A stretch of 64,000 bases of DNA from Bacteroidales bacterium (GTDB lineage: Bacteria > Bacteroidota > Bacteroidia > Bacteroidales > P3). Positions within the stretch are counted from its first letter, which is position 1. The number at the start of each line of letters is the position of its first letter. Under the pieces are notes generated by a model. The model made no database searches and had not been told where the DNA came from. It was given only the letters and a program-made list of their open reading frames with translations. Below, piece by piece: positions 53,601 through 62,321 of this stretch. The stretch lies in contig JAFSPS010000008.1 in assembly GCA_017451385.1 (NCBI GenBank), positions 25,750-89,749 of the forward strand. The letters are read 5' to 3'. The position numbers were made by a program, and so were the translations under genes.

Positions 53601-53940
53601 TGTATATTCGCACCTCGTCATGGAGGATTTGCTTGCTTGCGCTGGGCTTGTAGTTGTCGTCAATCTCTCTCACCTCGCGCACGCCATCGACGGGTGTGAT
53701 GCAGATGCGTCGCACGACGCCATCCACCAGCATCTCGCAGGCTCCGCATTTGCCGATGCCACATTCGAGGCTGCGCTTCCTGCCGTTGAGGCTGTGGCTG
53801 TGTATGGGGTAGCCGGCTTGGTGCAGGGCAGCGGCAATGGTGTGCCCTTTCTGGCCGCGTATTTTGACTCCGTTGTATGTAAATGTTACCTCTTCGCTCG
53901 CTTCGATATCGAGTATTGGGTGTTTTGTTATTCGATACAT
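50695..53940 (-). CDS. multidomain FAD-dependent oxidoreductase: 2Fe-2S, FAD/NAD, ferredoxin, BFD and DAO modules fused
   Basis: A 1081-residue protein made of modules usually encoded by separate genes. Residues 1-95: a HcnA-like 2Fe-2S domain with C60, C65, C68 and C80. From 115: an HcnB-like pyridine-nucleotide oxidoreductase with FAD loop GGGPAG (121-126) and a second GAGNIG loop. About 470-525: a two-cluster ferredoxin with CNPCTFACP and CIGCMRCVNHCP. About 625-680: a BFD-like [2Fe-2S] domain (CHCEDVE...MGPCRGRRC). About 705-1060: a DAO-type amine/amino-acid oxidase (AGGGIAGSALL). This set resembles the HcnABC, hydroxyproline and opine dehydrogenase families, so a secondary-amine or imino-acid substrate is likely; which one is unknown. 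No signal peptide is seen, so it should be cytoplasmic. It has no operon partner. Confidence 0.88.
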   Translation of the reverse strand: MYRITKHPILDIEASEEVTFTYNGVKIRGQKGHTIAAALHQAGYPIHSHSLNGRKRSLECGIGKCGACEMLVDGVVRRICITPVDGVREVREIDDNYKPSASKQILHDEVRIYKTTVAIIGGGPAGLSCRRQLNAMGIDNLLVDNNSHVGGQFNMQTHQFFFFEQEHLLGGMRGYDIAHHLTQDDSNILTDTTVWDILEGRRIAIKNIISGEIGYIDAAYIVVATGATPYMPTFENDDLPGVYTAGVFQKMMNQEHTLMGQRILTIGAGNIGYLTSYQALQAGAEVRAIVEYADHEGGFPVQANRVRRMGIPIMTSRTLLKAIPNDKGDGIRGAVIGKVVDGHYLPGTEEVIDGIDMINICTGLIPDDRLINKSREVYGLNAYAAGDATRIGEGTSAVLHGRKVALEIAQQMGRKIDYNEYLAVCKQHIESQQPPVRVLQQPLLPTAERMAQRPFVVQDCLYGFACNPCTFACPQGAISKTATNTVPVIDYDRCIGCMRCVNHCPGLAIFGFDAAKGLCFLPIEFEVEKNAAVYLVDNHGGIIGQGTVERLIANSNKTRIAVVHADSSKWATGKTLTDVRGMIEQQRYPQPLQLRFVGHEEHTEEPQYVCHCEDVEISTILKTIGERHYISIDELKHTTRLGMGPCRGRRCLPRVKRLLAEHGIELTGTITPRASMANYITLGDAYNPATHETFVFPRDKQAPSERIQVFVAGGGIAGSALLRYFSTEGFNTVMVNYDRGATWRCIGGGRPAFSNPDIADIAVHNHEIFKTIQQHSNINYKPTRYVNLVHDDATYRSLDASRAWSDAYMIDRQQFQQEISPLWNDSDRTYSHALITRGCWQATPGLTVDYLRKEASAHGGRYFEDTELLQVSRDTAGLYHAIVRHHEGTYKEYIADHFVNALGWGAERFTDQLGIDTQLTPVKHQAFITRRMPLIGKDGDALDMIIDRRHYHGFSAVYGQQFAHTGQIIGCASPDSDSYEARQPLRYNSKEFLEIVGEMFCQWVPSLSDVSFISVWAGWYTEPRYIVDPSHGLLVGLRGHGFMLAQYLAKLYVDKYMGRSVPSYMEELRLEGNGLSETAFK

Positions 53941-54037
53941 TTTTATGTTGTTTTTAGATGTTGTTTTTAGATGTTGTTTTGTGAATGGTGAACAGTAATC
54001 AGAGGACTGTTCTTATGTTTGTTGTATATGGAGGTAA

Positions 54038-54072
54038 AGATATAAAATAAGGGCGGCTACTCGTAGCCGCCC
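54038..54072 (-). terminator. terminator downstream of tRNA-Arg
   Basis: GGGCGGCTAC (54051-54060) pairs perfectly with GTAGCCGCCC (54063-54072), loop TC. On the minus strand TTATTTTAT follows. It starts two bases after the tRNA. Confidence 0.9.
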
Positions 54073-54074
54073 TG

Positions 54075-54146
54075 TACCTCCGCTGGGATTCGAACCCAGA
54101 TCAATGGTTTAGGAAACCACGATTCTATCCCTTGAACTACAGAGGC
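54075..54146 (-). tRNA. tRNA-Arg (anticodon CCU)
   Basis: A 72-nt cloverleaf on the minus strand. The acceptor GCCTCTG pairs with CGGAGGT (two G-U pairs), the D-stem is GTTC/GAAT, the anticodon stem GTGGT/ACCAT encloses loop TTCCTAA with anticodon CCT at 34-36, the variable loop is TGAT and the T-arm is CTGGG-TTCGAAT-CCCAG. The discriminator is A and CCA is not encoded. It reads AGG. It lies 46 bases downstream of infB on the same strand and ends in a strong terminator, so it may be processed from the infB transcript. Confidence 0.95.
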
Positions 54147-54192
54147 TGAGGTCGCATAATTCTTGATTTGTTTAGAGGTTTAATAATCGGTA

Positions 54193-57117
54193 TTACAGTT
54201 TTCGTTTGATTTCGATGACTTCGTAGGCTTCCACGATGTCGCCGACTTTGATGTCGTTGAAGCCGTCAATGTTGAGGCCGCAGTCCTGACCTGCCACCAC
54301 CTCTTTCACGTCGTCCTTGAAGCGTTTGAGGGATGCCAGTTTGCCGGTATATACCACGATGCCGTCGCGGATGATGCGCACGTTGTGACTGCGCTGTATC
54401 TTGCCGTCAAGGCACATACATCCTGCAATGGTACCCACCTTGCTGATTTTGAAGGTCTCGCGTATCTCGAGGTTGGCGACAATCTTCTCTTGCGTCTCGG
54501 GGGCGAGCATACCCTCGATAGCATCTTTCAGTTCGTTGATGGCATCGTAGATGATGCTGTAGAGACGTATGTCTATCTTCTGGGTCTCTGCCATTTTGCG
54601 AGCACCTACAGAGGGGCGCACTTGGAAGCCTATGATGATAGCGTCTGACGATTCTGCCAGCAGCACGTCGGTCTCCGTAATCTGTCCCACAGCCTTGTGG
54701 ATGACGTTGACCTGCACCTCGTCGGTGCTCAGCTTGATGAGCGAGTCGCTCAAAGCCTCCACGGAGCCGTCCACATCGCCTTTAACGATGATGTTGAGTT
54801 CCTTGAAGTTGCCCAGAGCTCTGCGTCGTCCTATCTCGTCGAGGGTTATGTGCTTCTGCGTGCGTAGTCCCATCTCGCGTTGCAGCTGAGTGCGTTTGGC
54901 GGCGATGTCCTTGGCTTCCTTCTCGCTGGGCAGCACGTTGAAGGTGTCGCCAGCCTGACAGGCACCGGTGAGGCCCAGCAGCAGTACGGGCTGCGAGGGA
55001 CCTGCCGACATGACCTCCTGATTGCGCTCGTTGTACATGGCGCGCACACGTCCCGCTATGGAACCCGCCACGATGGGGTCGCCTTTGCGGATGGTGCCAT
55101 CCTCCACGAGGATTTTGGCTACATAGCCGCGACCTTTGTCAAGCGAACTCTCCAGCACCGTGCCTTTGGCGCGCTTTTTGGGGTTGCCTTTCAGCTCCAT
55201 GATTTCGGCCTGCAGCAGCACTTTCTCAAGTAGCTCTTCCACGTTGATACCTTTCTTTGCCGAGATGTCTTGGCTTTGGTATTTGCCGCCCCACTCTTCG
55301 ACAAGCAGGTTCATGTTGGCAAGTTCGGTCTTGATGCGGTCGGGGTCGGCACCGGGTTTGTCTATCTTGTTGATGGCAAAGACGATGGGCACGCCTGCGG
55401 CTTGAGCGTGGTTGATGGCTTCAACCGTCTGAGGCATTATCTTGTCGTCGGCAGAGATGACGATGATGGCTATATCCGTAACCTTGGCACCGCGGGCACG
55501 CATGGCGGTGAAAGCCTCGTGGCCAGGGGTGTCGAGGAAGGTTATCTTGCGTCCGTCGGGCATAGTGACTTCGTAGGCACCGATATGCTGTGTGATGCCA
55601 CCCGCCTCGCCGGCGATGACGTTGGTCTTGCGTATGTAGTCAAGCAGCGAGGTCTTGCCGTGGTCCACATGTCCCATGACGGTGATGATAGGGGTGCGCG
55701 GCACGAGGTCTTCGGGTCTGTCTTCCTCCTCCTCACTCTTCAACGTGTCAACGATGTCGGCACTGGCGAAGTTGACCTCAAAGCCGAACTCGTCGGCTAT
55801 GAGCTTGATGGTCTCTGCGTCGAGACGCTGGTTGATGCTCACAAAGATGCCAACCGACATGCAGGTGGATATGATTTGCGTCACGGGGATGTTCATCATC
55901 GTTGCCAGCTCGTTGGCGGTGACGAACTCCGTCACTTGCAGCGTCTTCTGGTTCTCGAGCATTGTCTGCATCTCCTCTTCGCTGCGCAGTTGCACCTTCT
56001 GGCGTTTCTCGCGGTTGTGCTTAGAGGTCTTTGACTTGCCTACGTTGCCCAGACGTGCCAGGGTGTCGCGTATCTGCTTGGCTATCTCGCCGTCGTCTAT
56101 CTCAACCTTCTTGGGGGTGTTCTTGCTCTTCTTGCCGGCGTTTTTGCCTTTCTTTTCGGCGTTGTTGTTGCCGCCCGTGTAGGTGGTGCCCTTGGCGTTG
56201 GTGCCGTTGGTCATGTCTTCCACGCGCACGCCGCCGTCTTTCTTGATGCGGTTGCGCTTATGCTTTTTCTCTCCCTCGCTCGACTTGGGTTTCTCAAACT
56301 GCGTCAGGTCTATTTTGCCCTGCACCTTGGGACCTTCCAGTTTTTGGTATTTGGTCTCTATGAACTCCACCTTCTTTGGCTCGGGTTTCTTCTCTTCGGG
56401 CTTGGGAGCCACGGGTTTGGGCGGTTCGGGTTTGGCCTTGGGCGTTGCGGCAGGTTTTTGGGACTGCTCGCCGCCTTTCTTGCCACGACGGTCGTCGCGT
56501 TTTTTCTTCTCGGGACGCGTCTGCGTATTGAGCGAATCAAGGTCTATCTTGCCCACTACGTTGAAGACTACGGGAGCGGAGCCGTTCTTGGGCGTCGTCG
56601 GTGTTCTCTCCTCTACGACTGCCGGGGTCTCTTGATGCTCGTTCTCTGCCGGCGTCACCTCCTCGGTGGTTGCGGGGGTCTCTTCCTTGACCTCTTTTTC
56701 CTCTTTGGGCTGTTCTTCTTCCTGTGGTGTGTCTGGAGTGTCGTTGGGGGTGGTCTCTACGGGTTGCTCTGTGGGCGTAGTCTCAGCGGGGGAGGTTAAA
56801 TCCTTCTGGATGGAGACGTTCTTTATTATCACCTCGTCGGGGGTATAGTCGTTGTGGGCTACATCCTCGTTCTTCTTCTCTGTGGTGTTGACGATGGCCG
56901 AGGTGTATTCCGCCTTTTTGTCGGCCTGTTCTTTGACGGCGCGTTCGCCCTTGTACTCTTCTGCCAGCAGGTCGTACTGCTCGGCGGTGAGTTTGGTGTT
57001 GGGCGAGAGGTCTGTGTCAAACCCTTTCTTCTTCAGAGTCTCTATCAGCGTAGGCACACCGATATTGAATTCTTTTGCAAATTTTGAAAGACGTATATTT
57101 TTATTTTCTTCTGCCAT
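54193..57117 (-). CDS. infB: translation initiation factor IF-2
   Basis: A 974-residue protein. The N-terminal part holds an IF2_N motif ([21 protein letters not shown]) and a long Glu/Pro/Thr/Lys-rich linker to about residue 380. The G domain has GHVDHGKTS (near 480), DTPGHEAF and [11 protein letters not shown], followed by domains II and III and the fMet-tRNA-binding C2 domain (end [14 protein letters not shown]...). It recruits initiator tRNA to the 30S subunit. It is last in the rimP-nusA-infB order, the usual bacterial arrangement, with tRNA-Arg behind it. The long acidic linker is normal for Bacteroidota. Confidence 0.97.
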   Translation of the reverse strand: MAEENKNIRLSKFAKEFNIGVPTLIETLKKKGFDTDLSPNTKLTAEQYDLLAEEYKGERAVKEQADKKAEYTSAIVNTTEKKNEDVAHNDYTPDEVIIKNVSIQKDLTSPAETTPTEQPVETTPNDTPDTPQEEEQPKEEKEVKEETPATTEEVTPAENEHQETPAVVEERTPTTPKNGSAPVVFNVVGKIDLDSLNTQTRPEKKKRDDRRGKKGGEQSQKPAATPKAKPEPPKPVAPKPEEKKPEPKKVEFIETKYQKLEGPKVQGKIDLTQFEKPKSSEGEKKHKRNRIKKDGGVRVEDMTNGTNAKGTTYTGGNNNAEKKGKNAGKKSKNTPKKVEIDDGEIAKQIRDTLARLGNVGKSKTSKHNREKRQKVQLRSEEEMQTMLENQKTLQVTEFVTANELATMMNIPVTQIISTCMSVGIFVSINQRLDAETIKLIADEFGFEVNFASADIVDTLKSEEEEDRPEDLVPRTPIITVMGHVDHGKTSLLDYIRKTNVIAGEAGGITQHIGAYEVTMPDGRKITFLDTPGHEAFTAMRARGAKVTDIAIIVISADDKIMPQTVEAINHAQAAGVPIVFAINKIDKPGADPDRIKTELANMNLLVEEWGGKYQSQDISAKKGINVEELLEKVLLQAEIMELKGNPKKRAKGTVLESSLDKGRGYVAKILVEDGTIRKGDPIVAGSIAGRVRAMYNERNQEVMSAGPSQPVLLLGLTGACQAGDTFNVLPSEKEAKDIAAKRTQLQREMGLRTQKHITLDEIGRRRALGNFKELNIIVKGDVDGSVEALSDSLIKLSTDEVQVNVIHKAVGQITETDVLLAESSDAIIIGFQVRPSVGARKMAETQKIDIRLYSIIYDAINELKDAIEGMLAPETQEKIVANLEIRETFKISKVGTIAGCMCLDGKIQRSHNVRIIRDGIVVYTGKLASLKRFKDDVKEVVAGQDCGLNIDGFNDIKVGDIVEAYEVIEIKRKL

Positions 57118-57273
57118 GCTTTTCTCTTTTGTTTAGTCTTTATACGTTTTTGTTTATCGATGGGCAATTCGGGTTGCCTTGCTTTTTTGTGTTCTTATCG
57201 CCTTTCGCGTCACGTTGTCACTCTCGACATGCTCTCGGTCTCTGCCAGAAAGCGTATGGATATTAGAGGTTGG

Positions 57274-58515
57274 TTAGTCCTCAAATTCTGATTTCAGGAT
57301 GCGTATGACCTCGTCGATGGTCTCCTCTTCGAGGTCGGTACGGGTGAGGAGCTCGTTCTTGGGCAGAGCGAGCACGCTCTTGGCGGTGTCGCAGCCAATC
57401 TTAATCAGCTCGTCGATGACCCACTGGTCTATCTCGTCGTTGAAGTCGCGCAGAGCCACGTCGTCTTCGTAGCCTTCGTCGCTGGCGCGATAGACTTCAA
57501 TCTCGTAGCCCACGAGGCGGCTTGCCAGCTTGATGTTGTGGCCGCCCTTGCCTATGGCGAGGCTCACTTGGTCGGGTTCCATGAACACTTCGGCTTTTTT
57601 CTCCTCTTCATTGATTTTTATCGTCGAGATTTGTGCTGCGTTGAGGGCGCGGCGTATCATCACGTCGGGACGCGAGGTGTAGTTGATGACGTCGATGCTC
57701 TCACCGCGCAGCTCATGCACTATGCCGTTGATGCGCGACCCTCTCACGCCGACGCAGGAGCCCACGGGGTCTATTCTGTCGTCGTAGCTCTCCACAGCCA
57801 CTTTGGCGCGCTCGCCAGGCTTGCGCACGATGTTGCGTATGGTGATGAGGCCGTCGTAAATCTCCGGCACCTCGGCTTCAAGCAGTCGCTCGAGGAAGAT
57901 GGGCGACGTGCGCGACAGCGTGATGACGGGGTTGTTGTTCTTCATCTCCACTTTCAGCACTATGGCGCGTAGGGTGTCGCCTTTGCGGTAGTGGTCTTTG
58001 GCAATCTGCTCCGACTTGGGGAGCGACAGCTCTATCTTGTCCTCGTCAACCACCAGTATCTCTTTGTTCCATGGCTGATAGACTTCGCCCACGATAATCT
58101 CACCCACTTTCTCTTTGTATTTCTGATAGATGTTGGCTTTCTCATAGTCTTGTATCTTGCTCACGAGGTTCTGGCGGATGCTCAGTATCTCGCGGCGGCC
58201 GAACTCGCTCATCTGTATGGGCTCCGAGAGCTCTTCGCCCACCTCGAAGTCGTCCTCTATTTTGATGGCGTCGCTGTAGGCTATCTCGCGTTGCGGATTG
58301 GTGACTTCGCCGTCCTCAACAATCAGTCGGTTGCGGAATATTTCAAGGTCTCCTTTGTCAACGTTGACGATGATGTCGAAATTGTCGTCTGTGCCGTAGC
58401 GTTTGATAAGAGTAGCACGAAACACCTCCTCGAGGATTTTCATCAGCGTCTCGCGGTCGATGTTTTTTAACTCTTTGAATTCCGAAAAGGAATTGATAAG
58501 GTCTGAAGTCTTCAT
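57274..58515 (-). CDS. nusA: transcription termination/antitermination factor NusA
   Basis: A 413-residue protein: NusA N-domain (to about 125), S1 domain (GEIIVGEVYQPWNKEILVV onwards), and two KH domains with GSRINGIVHELRGE and AIGKGGHNIKLASRLVGYEIEV. The C-terminal acidic repeats of E. coli NusA are absent, as is usual outside Proteobacteria, although a short acidic tail remains. It acts with RNA polymerase in pausing, termination and antitermination. It lies between rimP and infB on the same strand. Confidence 0.97.
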   Translation of the reverse strand: MKTSDLINSFSEFKELKNIDRETLMKILEEVFRATLIKRYGTDDNFDIIVNVDKGDLEIFRNRLIVEDGEVTNPQREIAYSDAIKIEDDFEVGEELSEPIQMSEFGRREILSIRQNLVSKIQDYEKANIYQKYKEKVGEIIVGEVYQPWNKEILVVDEDKIELSLPKSEQIAKDHYRKGDTLRAIVLKVEMKNNNPVITLSRTSPIFLERLLEAEVPEIYDGLITIRNIVRKPGERAKVAVESYDDRIDPVGSCVGVRGSRINGIVHELRGESIDVINYTSRPDVMIRRALNAAQISTIKINEEEKKAEVFMEPDQVSLAIGKGGHNIKLASRLVGYEIEVYRASDEGYEDDVALRDFNDEIDQWVIDELIKIGCDTAKSVLALPKNELLTRTDLEEETIDEVIRILKSEFED

Positions 58516-58627
58516 CTATTATTTGTTGTTTTTTTGTTTCTTCATGGGTTGCAGCCTGTCGGTGCTGCATAGTGCGGGCTGTGCGTTTTCCTGCTTTTGC
58601 AGATTGCCGTGTGCGGCATGAGGCTGC

Positions 58628-59068
58628 TTAGAACTCAATCTTCACGCGTGCCGTCTTGATGTCGCCGAAGGCGAGCGTGAGGGTCTCCGGTGCCGCCTTC
58701 TTGGTGCCTTTGGTGCGCACGGTGATGGCGTTGTCGTCGGCTTCCAGCAGTGTGGCGTCAAAGTCGCGGCCGTCCATCGTGGCTATTTCCAGCCGCCGCC
58801 CTATATGCCGGCGGTATTGGCGCGGCATCTTTAGCGGGTTGTCGGCTCCCGCGCTGCTCACCTGCAGCTCGAAATCCTCTTCGTCGCGGTCCAGCTGGCC
58901 TTCTACGGCGCGGCTCACCTCGATGCAGTCGTCAATATTTATCCCGTTGTCGCCGTCAAGGTCGATAAATATGCGGTTGTCTGTGGTAATCTTAAGGCTT
59001 ACCAGGTATTTATCGGTACCATCAAGGGTATTCTTGACAATCTCTAATACTTTCAGTTTGTTTATCAT
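58628..59068 (-). CDS. rimP: ribosome maturation factor RimP
   Basis: A 146-residue protein with the RimP layout: N-terminal alpha/beta domain (IFIDLDGDNGINIDDCIEVSRAVEGQLDR, split) and SSAGADNPLKMPRQYRRHIGR leading into the SH3-like C-terminal domain. It helps assemble the 30S subunit. ATG 59068 was chosen: a longer frame from 59104 would start at about the predicted transcription start and includes a hairpin that family members lack. First gene of the rimP-nusA-infB run. Confidence 0.92.
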   Translation of the reverse strand: MINKLKVLEIVKNTLDGTDKYLVSLKITTDNRIFIDLDGDNGINIDDCIEVSRAVEGQLDRDEEDFELQVSSAGADNPLKMPRQYRRHIGRRLEIATMDGRDFDATLLEADDNAITVRTKGTKKAAPETLTLAFGDIKTARVKIEF

Positions 59069-59080
59069 AGCAATAAAGAA

Positions 59081-59096
59081 GGGGACTTTTGTCCCC
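59081..59096 (-). promoter_or_regulatory. 5'-leader hairpin of the rimP-nusA-infB transcript
   Basis: GGGGAC-AAAA-GTCCCC on the minus strand is a perfect 6-bp stem with a 4-base loop, followed by TTCTTTATT, between the predicted transcription start (about 59105) and the rimP ATG (59068). It resembles a small attenuator or 5' stabiliser. Confidence 0.55.
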
Positions 59097-59111
59097 TCAT
59101 CCATTCCAATG

Positions 59112-59141
59112 CAAAGTTACAAACTTTCTTGTAATTGCAAA
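59112..59141 (-). promoter_or_regulatory. promoter of the rimP-nusA-infB operon
   Basis: On the minus strand TTTG (59141-59138) and TAACTTTG (59119-59112) are 18 bases apart, close to the Bacteroidota TTTG-N19-TAnnTTTG consensus. Confidence 0.7.
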
Positions 59142-59235
59142 AAAATATTTGTTTTGTAACGTTGTTTTGCAAAAAAATTGGGGTGTGTAGATTCAACTAC
59201 CAAGTGCAACACTTTTGTGAAAAAGTAGCAAAAAT

Positions 59236-60684
59236 TTATTTTTCTCCGATGTCCGCAAAGAAGCGGTCTTCGAAGCCTATGAGGTAGATGCGGTCGGTGG
59301 CGCGGGTGAGGGCGGTGTAGAGCCAGCGGAGGTATTCGCGGTTGAGCAGCTCGTCGGTCAGGAAGCCTTGTTCTACGAAGACGGTGCACCACTGTCCACC
59401 TTGTGTCTTATGGCATGTGAGGGCGTAGGAGAATTTCACTTGCAGGGCGTTGTAGTAGGGGTTCTTTTTCAGTTCCGCCATGCGGTCGCGCTTGGTGGGC
59501 AGGTCGGCATAGTCCTCCATGACGCTCTCGTATAGTTGCTGGCTTTCGGCGGCGGTGAGGGAGGGCGACTCGCTGTGGAGCGTCTCGAGGAGCAGCTTGC
59601 AGTCGAGTGTCGGCGCGTCGGGGTAATCGACGAAGCGCAGCGAGGCATCGACGAAGTGGAATCCGTAGAGTTCCTGATGGTTGCGCACGGAGAGTACCTC
59701 GACGATGTCGCCGTTGGCTATGAAGCCCATAGGCGATTCTTCTTCAACCCAGTAGTAGTTGTTTTTCACCACCATCAGCATGTCGCCTGCGTTGATTTCT
59801 TCTTCGCGGAAGAGCACGCGGTTGCGGATAGCTTGGTTGTAGAGGTTGGCGCGTTTGTTGGAGCGGCATACTATGGCGACTTCTTCGTGTCCGTGTTGCT
59901 CGTATTCACGGTAGAGGGTCTCCTCGAGGTCGCCGCCGGCGAGGCGTACTATGTCGGCGTAGCCCGCGGTGGAGAAGAGGGGCAGCTGCGGTTGGTCGTA
60001 GTCGTCCATGGTGGTTATCTGTTGGCGCAGCTGTGTGGCGTTGAGGAGGATGCCTGACTGTTGCTGCTGTCGCACTACCTCGGTGAGTGTGGCTTCGAAG
60101 ATTTTGAGTGGTGCGAGGGTGCGTAGGTAGTCGCTGTCGAGGGCGGGGCTGATGTCGCTGCCTACGGGGGGCAGCTGTGCGGCGTCGCCCACGAGGAGCA
60201 TGCGGCAGCTTTCGCCTTCGCGCACATAGTCTATGAGGTCTTGCAGCAGGCTGGTGGGTCCGCTGGTGGGCGAGAGGCCGTCGTCAATCATAGAGGCCTC
60301 GTCGATGATGAAGAGCGTGTAGGCGTGTTTGTTGCGAGCCCGTATGGTGTGGGTCATGCCGCTCTGGTCGGTGACGGTGATGTATATTTTCTTGTGTATG
60401 GTGTAGGCTGTCTGTCCGGAGTAGCCCGACAGCACTTTGGCGGCGCGTCCGGTGGGTGCCAGCAGGAGGGTTTTGAGATTGAGTGCTGGTGCTGTCTGTA
60501 TCAGTGCGCTGATGAGTGATGTCTTGCCGGTGCCGGCGTAGCCGCGCAGCATTGCTGTGGCGCAGGGGTCGCCGTCGTAGAGGAATCGCACCAGCATGGA
60601 ACAGGCTTCGCTCTGTCCCTCGGTGGGCACATGAGGGAAGTGCGAGAGTATCATTTCCTTGACTTGCTGGTATAGCCTGTCCAT
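59236..60684 (-). CDS. RecD-like ATP-dependent DNA helicase
   Basis: A 482-residue SF1 helicase with Walker A GYAGTGKT (48-55), Walker B LFIIDEASMIDD, GDAAQLPPVGSD (motif III) and C-terminal YALTCHKTQGGQW (motif VI region). It is shorter than RecD or RecD2 and lacks their N-terminal barrel, the stand-alone form common in Bacteroidota. It probably unwinds DNA 5'-3' in repair or recombination. No recB or recC gene is adjacent. Single gene on the minus strand. Confidence 0.9.
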   Translation of the reverse strand: MDRLYQQVKEMILSHFPHVPTEGQSEACSMLVRFLYDGDPCATAMLRGYAGTGKTSLISALIQTAPALNLKTLLLAPTGRAAKVLSGYSGQTAYTIHKKIYITVTDQSGMTHTIRARNKHAYTLFIIDEASMIDDGLSPTSGPTSLLQDLIDYVREGESCRMLLVGDAAQLPPVGSDISPALDSDYLRTLAPLKIFEATLTEVVRQQQQSGILLNATQLRQQITTMDDYDQPQLPLFSTAGYADIVRLAGGDLEETLYREYEQHGHEEVAIVCRSNKRANLYNQAIRNRVLFREEEINAGDMLMVVKNNYYWVEEESPMGFIANGDIVEVLSVRNHQELYGFHFVDASLRFVDYPDAPTLDCKLLLETLHSESPSLTAAESQQLYESVMEDYADLPTKRDRMAELKKNPYYNALQVKFSYALTCHKTQGGQWCTVFVEQGFLTDELLNREYLRWLYTALTRATDRIYLIGFEDRFFADIGEK

Positions 60685-60824
60685 GGTTTGGTATGTTTTT
60701 TTGTGTGCGATGGTGAATGGCTTGGATTTGTGGTGTTTGTCCGAGCTTATCGCTTCGTCGGTGTTCGTTAACGTGGAACCATGCTAAATTGATAGTACGA
60801 TTATATATAATGTAGAAAAAAAGA

Positions 60825-60851
60825 GATTTGGCACTTACGCGACAAATCTCT
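60825..60851 (-). terminator. Rho-independent terminator of secG
   Basis: AGAGATTTG (60832-60840) pairs with CAAATCTCT (60843-60851 region). On the minus strand TTTTTTTCTAC follows. Confidence 0.85.
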
Positions 60852-60909
60852 CTATTTCTGTACTTTCCATAGTCTCGCTGCCGAAGAGGTGGCGCGAGGT
60901 GTCGGAGAA

Positions 60910-61248
60910 CTATTCCTGCGCTGTCTCGGATGTGGGTGCCGTAGCTGTGGCGGCAGGAGCGGCAGGAGCATTCTGCACGGGCATGGTGATGTTGGCGTCG
61001 TCCACGTCAACCGTGTCGTTCTCGTTATGGGGTATGACGGCCGTAGCCAGGAGGCTCAGGACCACGAGGATGCCGGCGAGCCACCATGTGGCTTTCTCAA
61101 GGAAGTCGGCCGTGCGGCGCACGCCAAGTATCTGGTTGGGGGCAGAGAAATTGGCAGCCAGGCCGCCGCCTTTGGAGTTCTGCACGAGCACTACGATAGC
61201 CAGCAGTATGCAAACAATAAGGATGAGGATGATAATAAACTGGTACAT
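60910..61248 (-). CDS. secG: preprotein translocase subunit SecG
   Basis: A 112-residue protein with the two SecG helices (MYQFIIILILIVCILLAIVVLVQ; WWLAGILVVLSLLATAVI) joined by NSKGGGLAANFSAPNQILGVRRTADFLEK (the conserved loop). A C-terminal Ala/Pro/Thr-rich tail extends it beyond the E. coli length, as in other Bacteroidota. It is part of the SecYEG channel. It follows the TPR-like gene by 54 bases, the common order in this group, and ends with a terminator. Confidence 0.95.
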   Translation of the reverse strand: MYQFIIILILIVCILLAIVVLVQNSKGGGLAANFSAPNQILGVRRTADFLEKATWWLAGILVVLSLLATAVIPHNENDTVDVDDANITMPVQNAPAAPAATATAPTSETAQE

Positions 61249-61302
61249 TGTATGTTTTGTTTTTTATTTACTATTCAATATAATTAATATAGGTTCGATG
61301 CT

Positions 61303-61881
61303 TTATTCGGGTTTGTTGGCACGAAGTTCGGCAATTCGGGCTGCAAATGTACTACTTTTTTCGGGATTTTGAGCAGCCAATTTCTCATACATTGCTATGG
61401 CTTGCTCTATTTTGCCTTGTTTGGCGAATACAATAGCAAGAGTTTCAGAGCATAAGCCGTCATCAGTGGCGATGCTTTTTTTGCCCAGATTGTCGAGGCT
61501 TTCAGTGGTGGCCTCGTCATTGCCGTTGACGGGGAAGTCGTTTTCTTCCAAAAACTTTGATAGCAGAACGCTCTTGGGGGCAGTCTTGAACGACACTTCT
61601 TTGTAGGCGTTGATTTCCTGCATGACGTCGTATTCGCCCAACGCCTTGGCTTTGTCCAGCACATCGCTTATGGGGCGGAAGTTCTCCATATAAAGAGACT
61701 CTACCATCATGCGGTGGTGGTCTATCGTGCTGTCGTCCCACGCTTTGTCGCCTGTCAGGGCCAGCAGTCGCAGCGGCAGCGAGTAGCTATATTGCAAAGC
61801 GGTTGCTTGCGCTTCTGCCCATTCGTCGCGCCTACTCTCTCCAAGGCGGGCAAGCCTCTCAAGTAACTGTTTCGTGTTCAT
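61303..61881 (-). CDS. hypothetical protein with C-terminal TPR, upstream of secG
   Basis: A 192-residue cytoplasmic protein: an N-terminal helical region of unknown type (QYSYSLPLRLLALTGDKAWDD) and a single C-terminal TPR-like motif (LAIVFAKQGKIEQAIAMYEKLAAQNPEKS). Homologues with this end lie before secG in other Bacteroidales, as I recall. The function is unknown. A TACCTTTG box (61923-61916, minus) is a likely -7 element close to the start. It shares the intergenic region with the divergent rpmH gene. Confidence 0.75.
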   Translation of the reverse strand: MNTKQLLERLARLGESRRDEWAEAQATALQYSYSLPLRLLALTGDKAWDDSTIDHHRMMVESLYMENFRPISDVLDKAKALGEYDVMQEINAYKEVSFKTAPKSVLLSKFLEENDFPVNGNDEATTESLDNLGKKSIATDDGLCSETLAIVFAKQGKIEQAIAMYEKLAAQNPEKSSTFAARIAELRANKPE

Positions 61882-62027
61882 TTATTCAATGTGAATTGTT
61901 GATAAATATCTTTTGCAAAGGTACGTTTTTTTTCTTATTCGCCATGTTGTCTTTTTTTGTCTTCTTTTTTATTGGTTTGTTTTATATGCTGTTAGGTGTG
62001 TTTTTTCGTATATTTCTTTTGTTTTTT

Positions 62028-62058
62028 CTTGTTTATTGAAGAAAACTTTGTACCTTTG
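62028..62058 (+). promoter_or_regulatory. promoter of rpmH
   Basis: CTTG (62028-62031) and TACCTTTG (62051-62058) are 19 bases apart. Start near 62065, 15 bases before the ATG. Confidence 0.65.
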
Positions 62059-62079
62059 CAATTCCAAAATTTGAGAAAA

Positions 62080-62226
62080 ATGAAGAGAACATTCCAACCA
62101 TCACGCAGAAAAAGAGCAAATAAGCATGGTTTTCGCAAGAGAATGTCGACGGCCAACGGCAGAAAGGTTCTGGCCAACCGTCGCAGAAAAGGCAGAAAGA
62201 AATTGTCGGTCTCTGACGAGCGTTAA
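62080..62226 (+). CDS. rpmH: 50S ribosomal protein L34
   Basis: A 48-residue, very basic protein that starts [18 protein letters not shown] and continues with [19 protein letters not shown], the L34 signature. It is slightly longer than the E. coli protein (46). ATG 62080 is the family start; an in-frame extension to 61996 runs through the promoter and is not real. In many bacteria rpmH lies beside rnpA; here it is alone with its own promoter and terminator. Confidence 0.96.
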   Translation: MKRTFQPSRRKRANKHGFRKRMSTANGRKVLANRRRKGRKKLSVSDER

Positions 62227-62282
62227 TGTCGTATGCTGATGCCGCGCCGAGAGGGTGCGGGTGTTTTTGCTCAAAAAGTTAT

Positions 62283-62321
62283 AGAAGCATTGTGCCTTGT
62301 CTTACAGTGCTTCTTTTTTTT
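62283..62321 (+). terminator. Rho-independent terminator of rpmH
   Basis: AGAAGCA (62283-62289) pairs with TGCTTCT (62308-62314), with an inner TGT/ACA extension. A run of eight T follows. The remaining bases to 62515 hold no supported gene. Confidence 0.85.
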
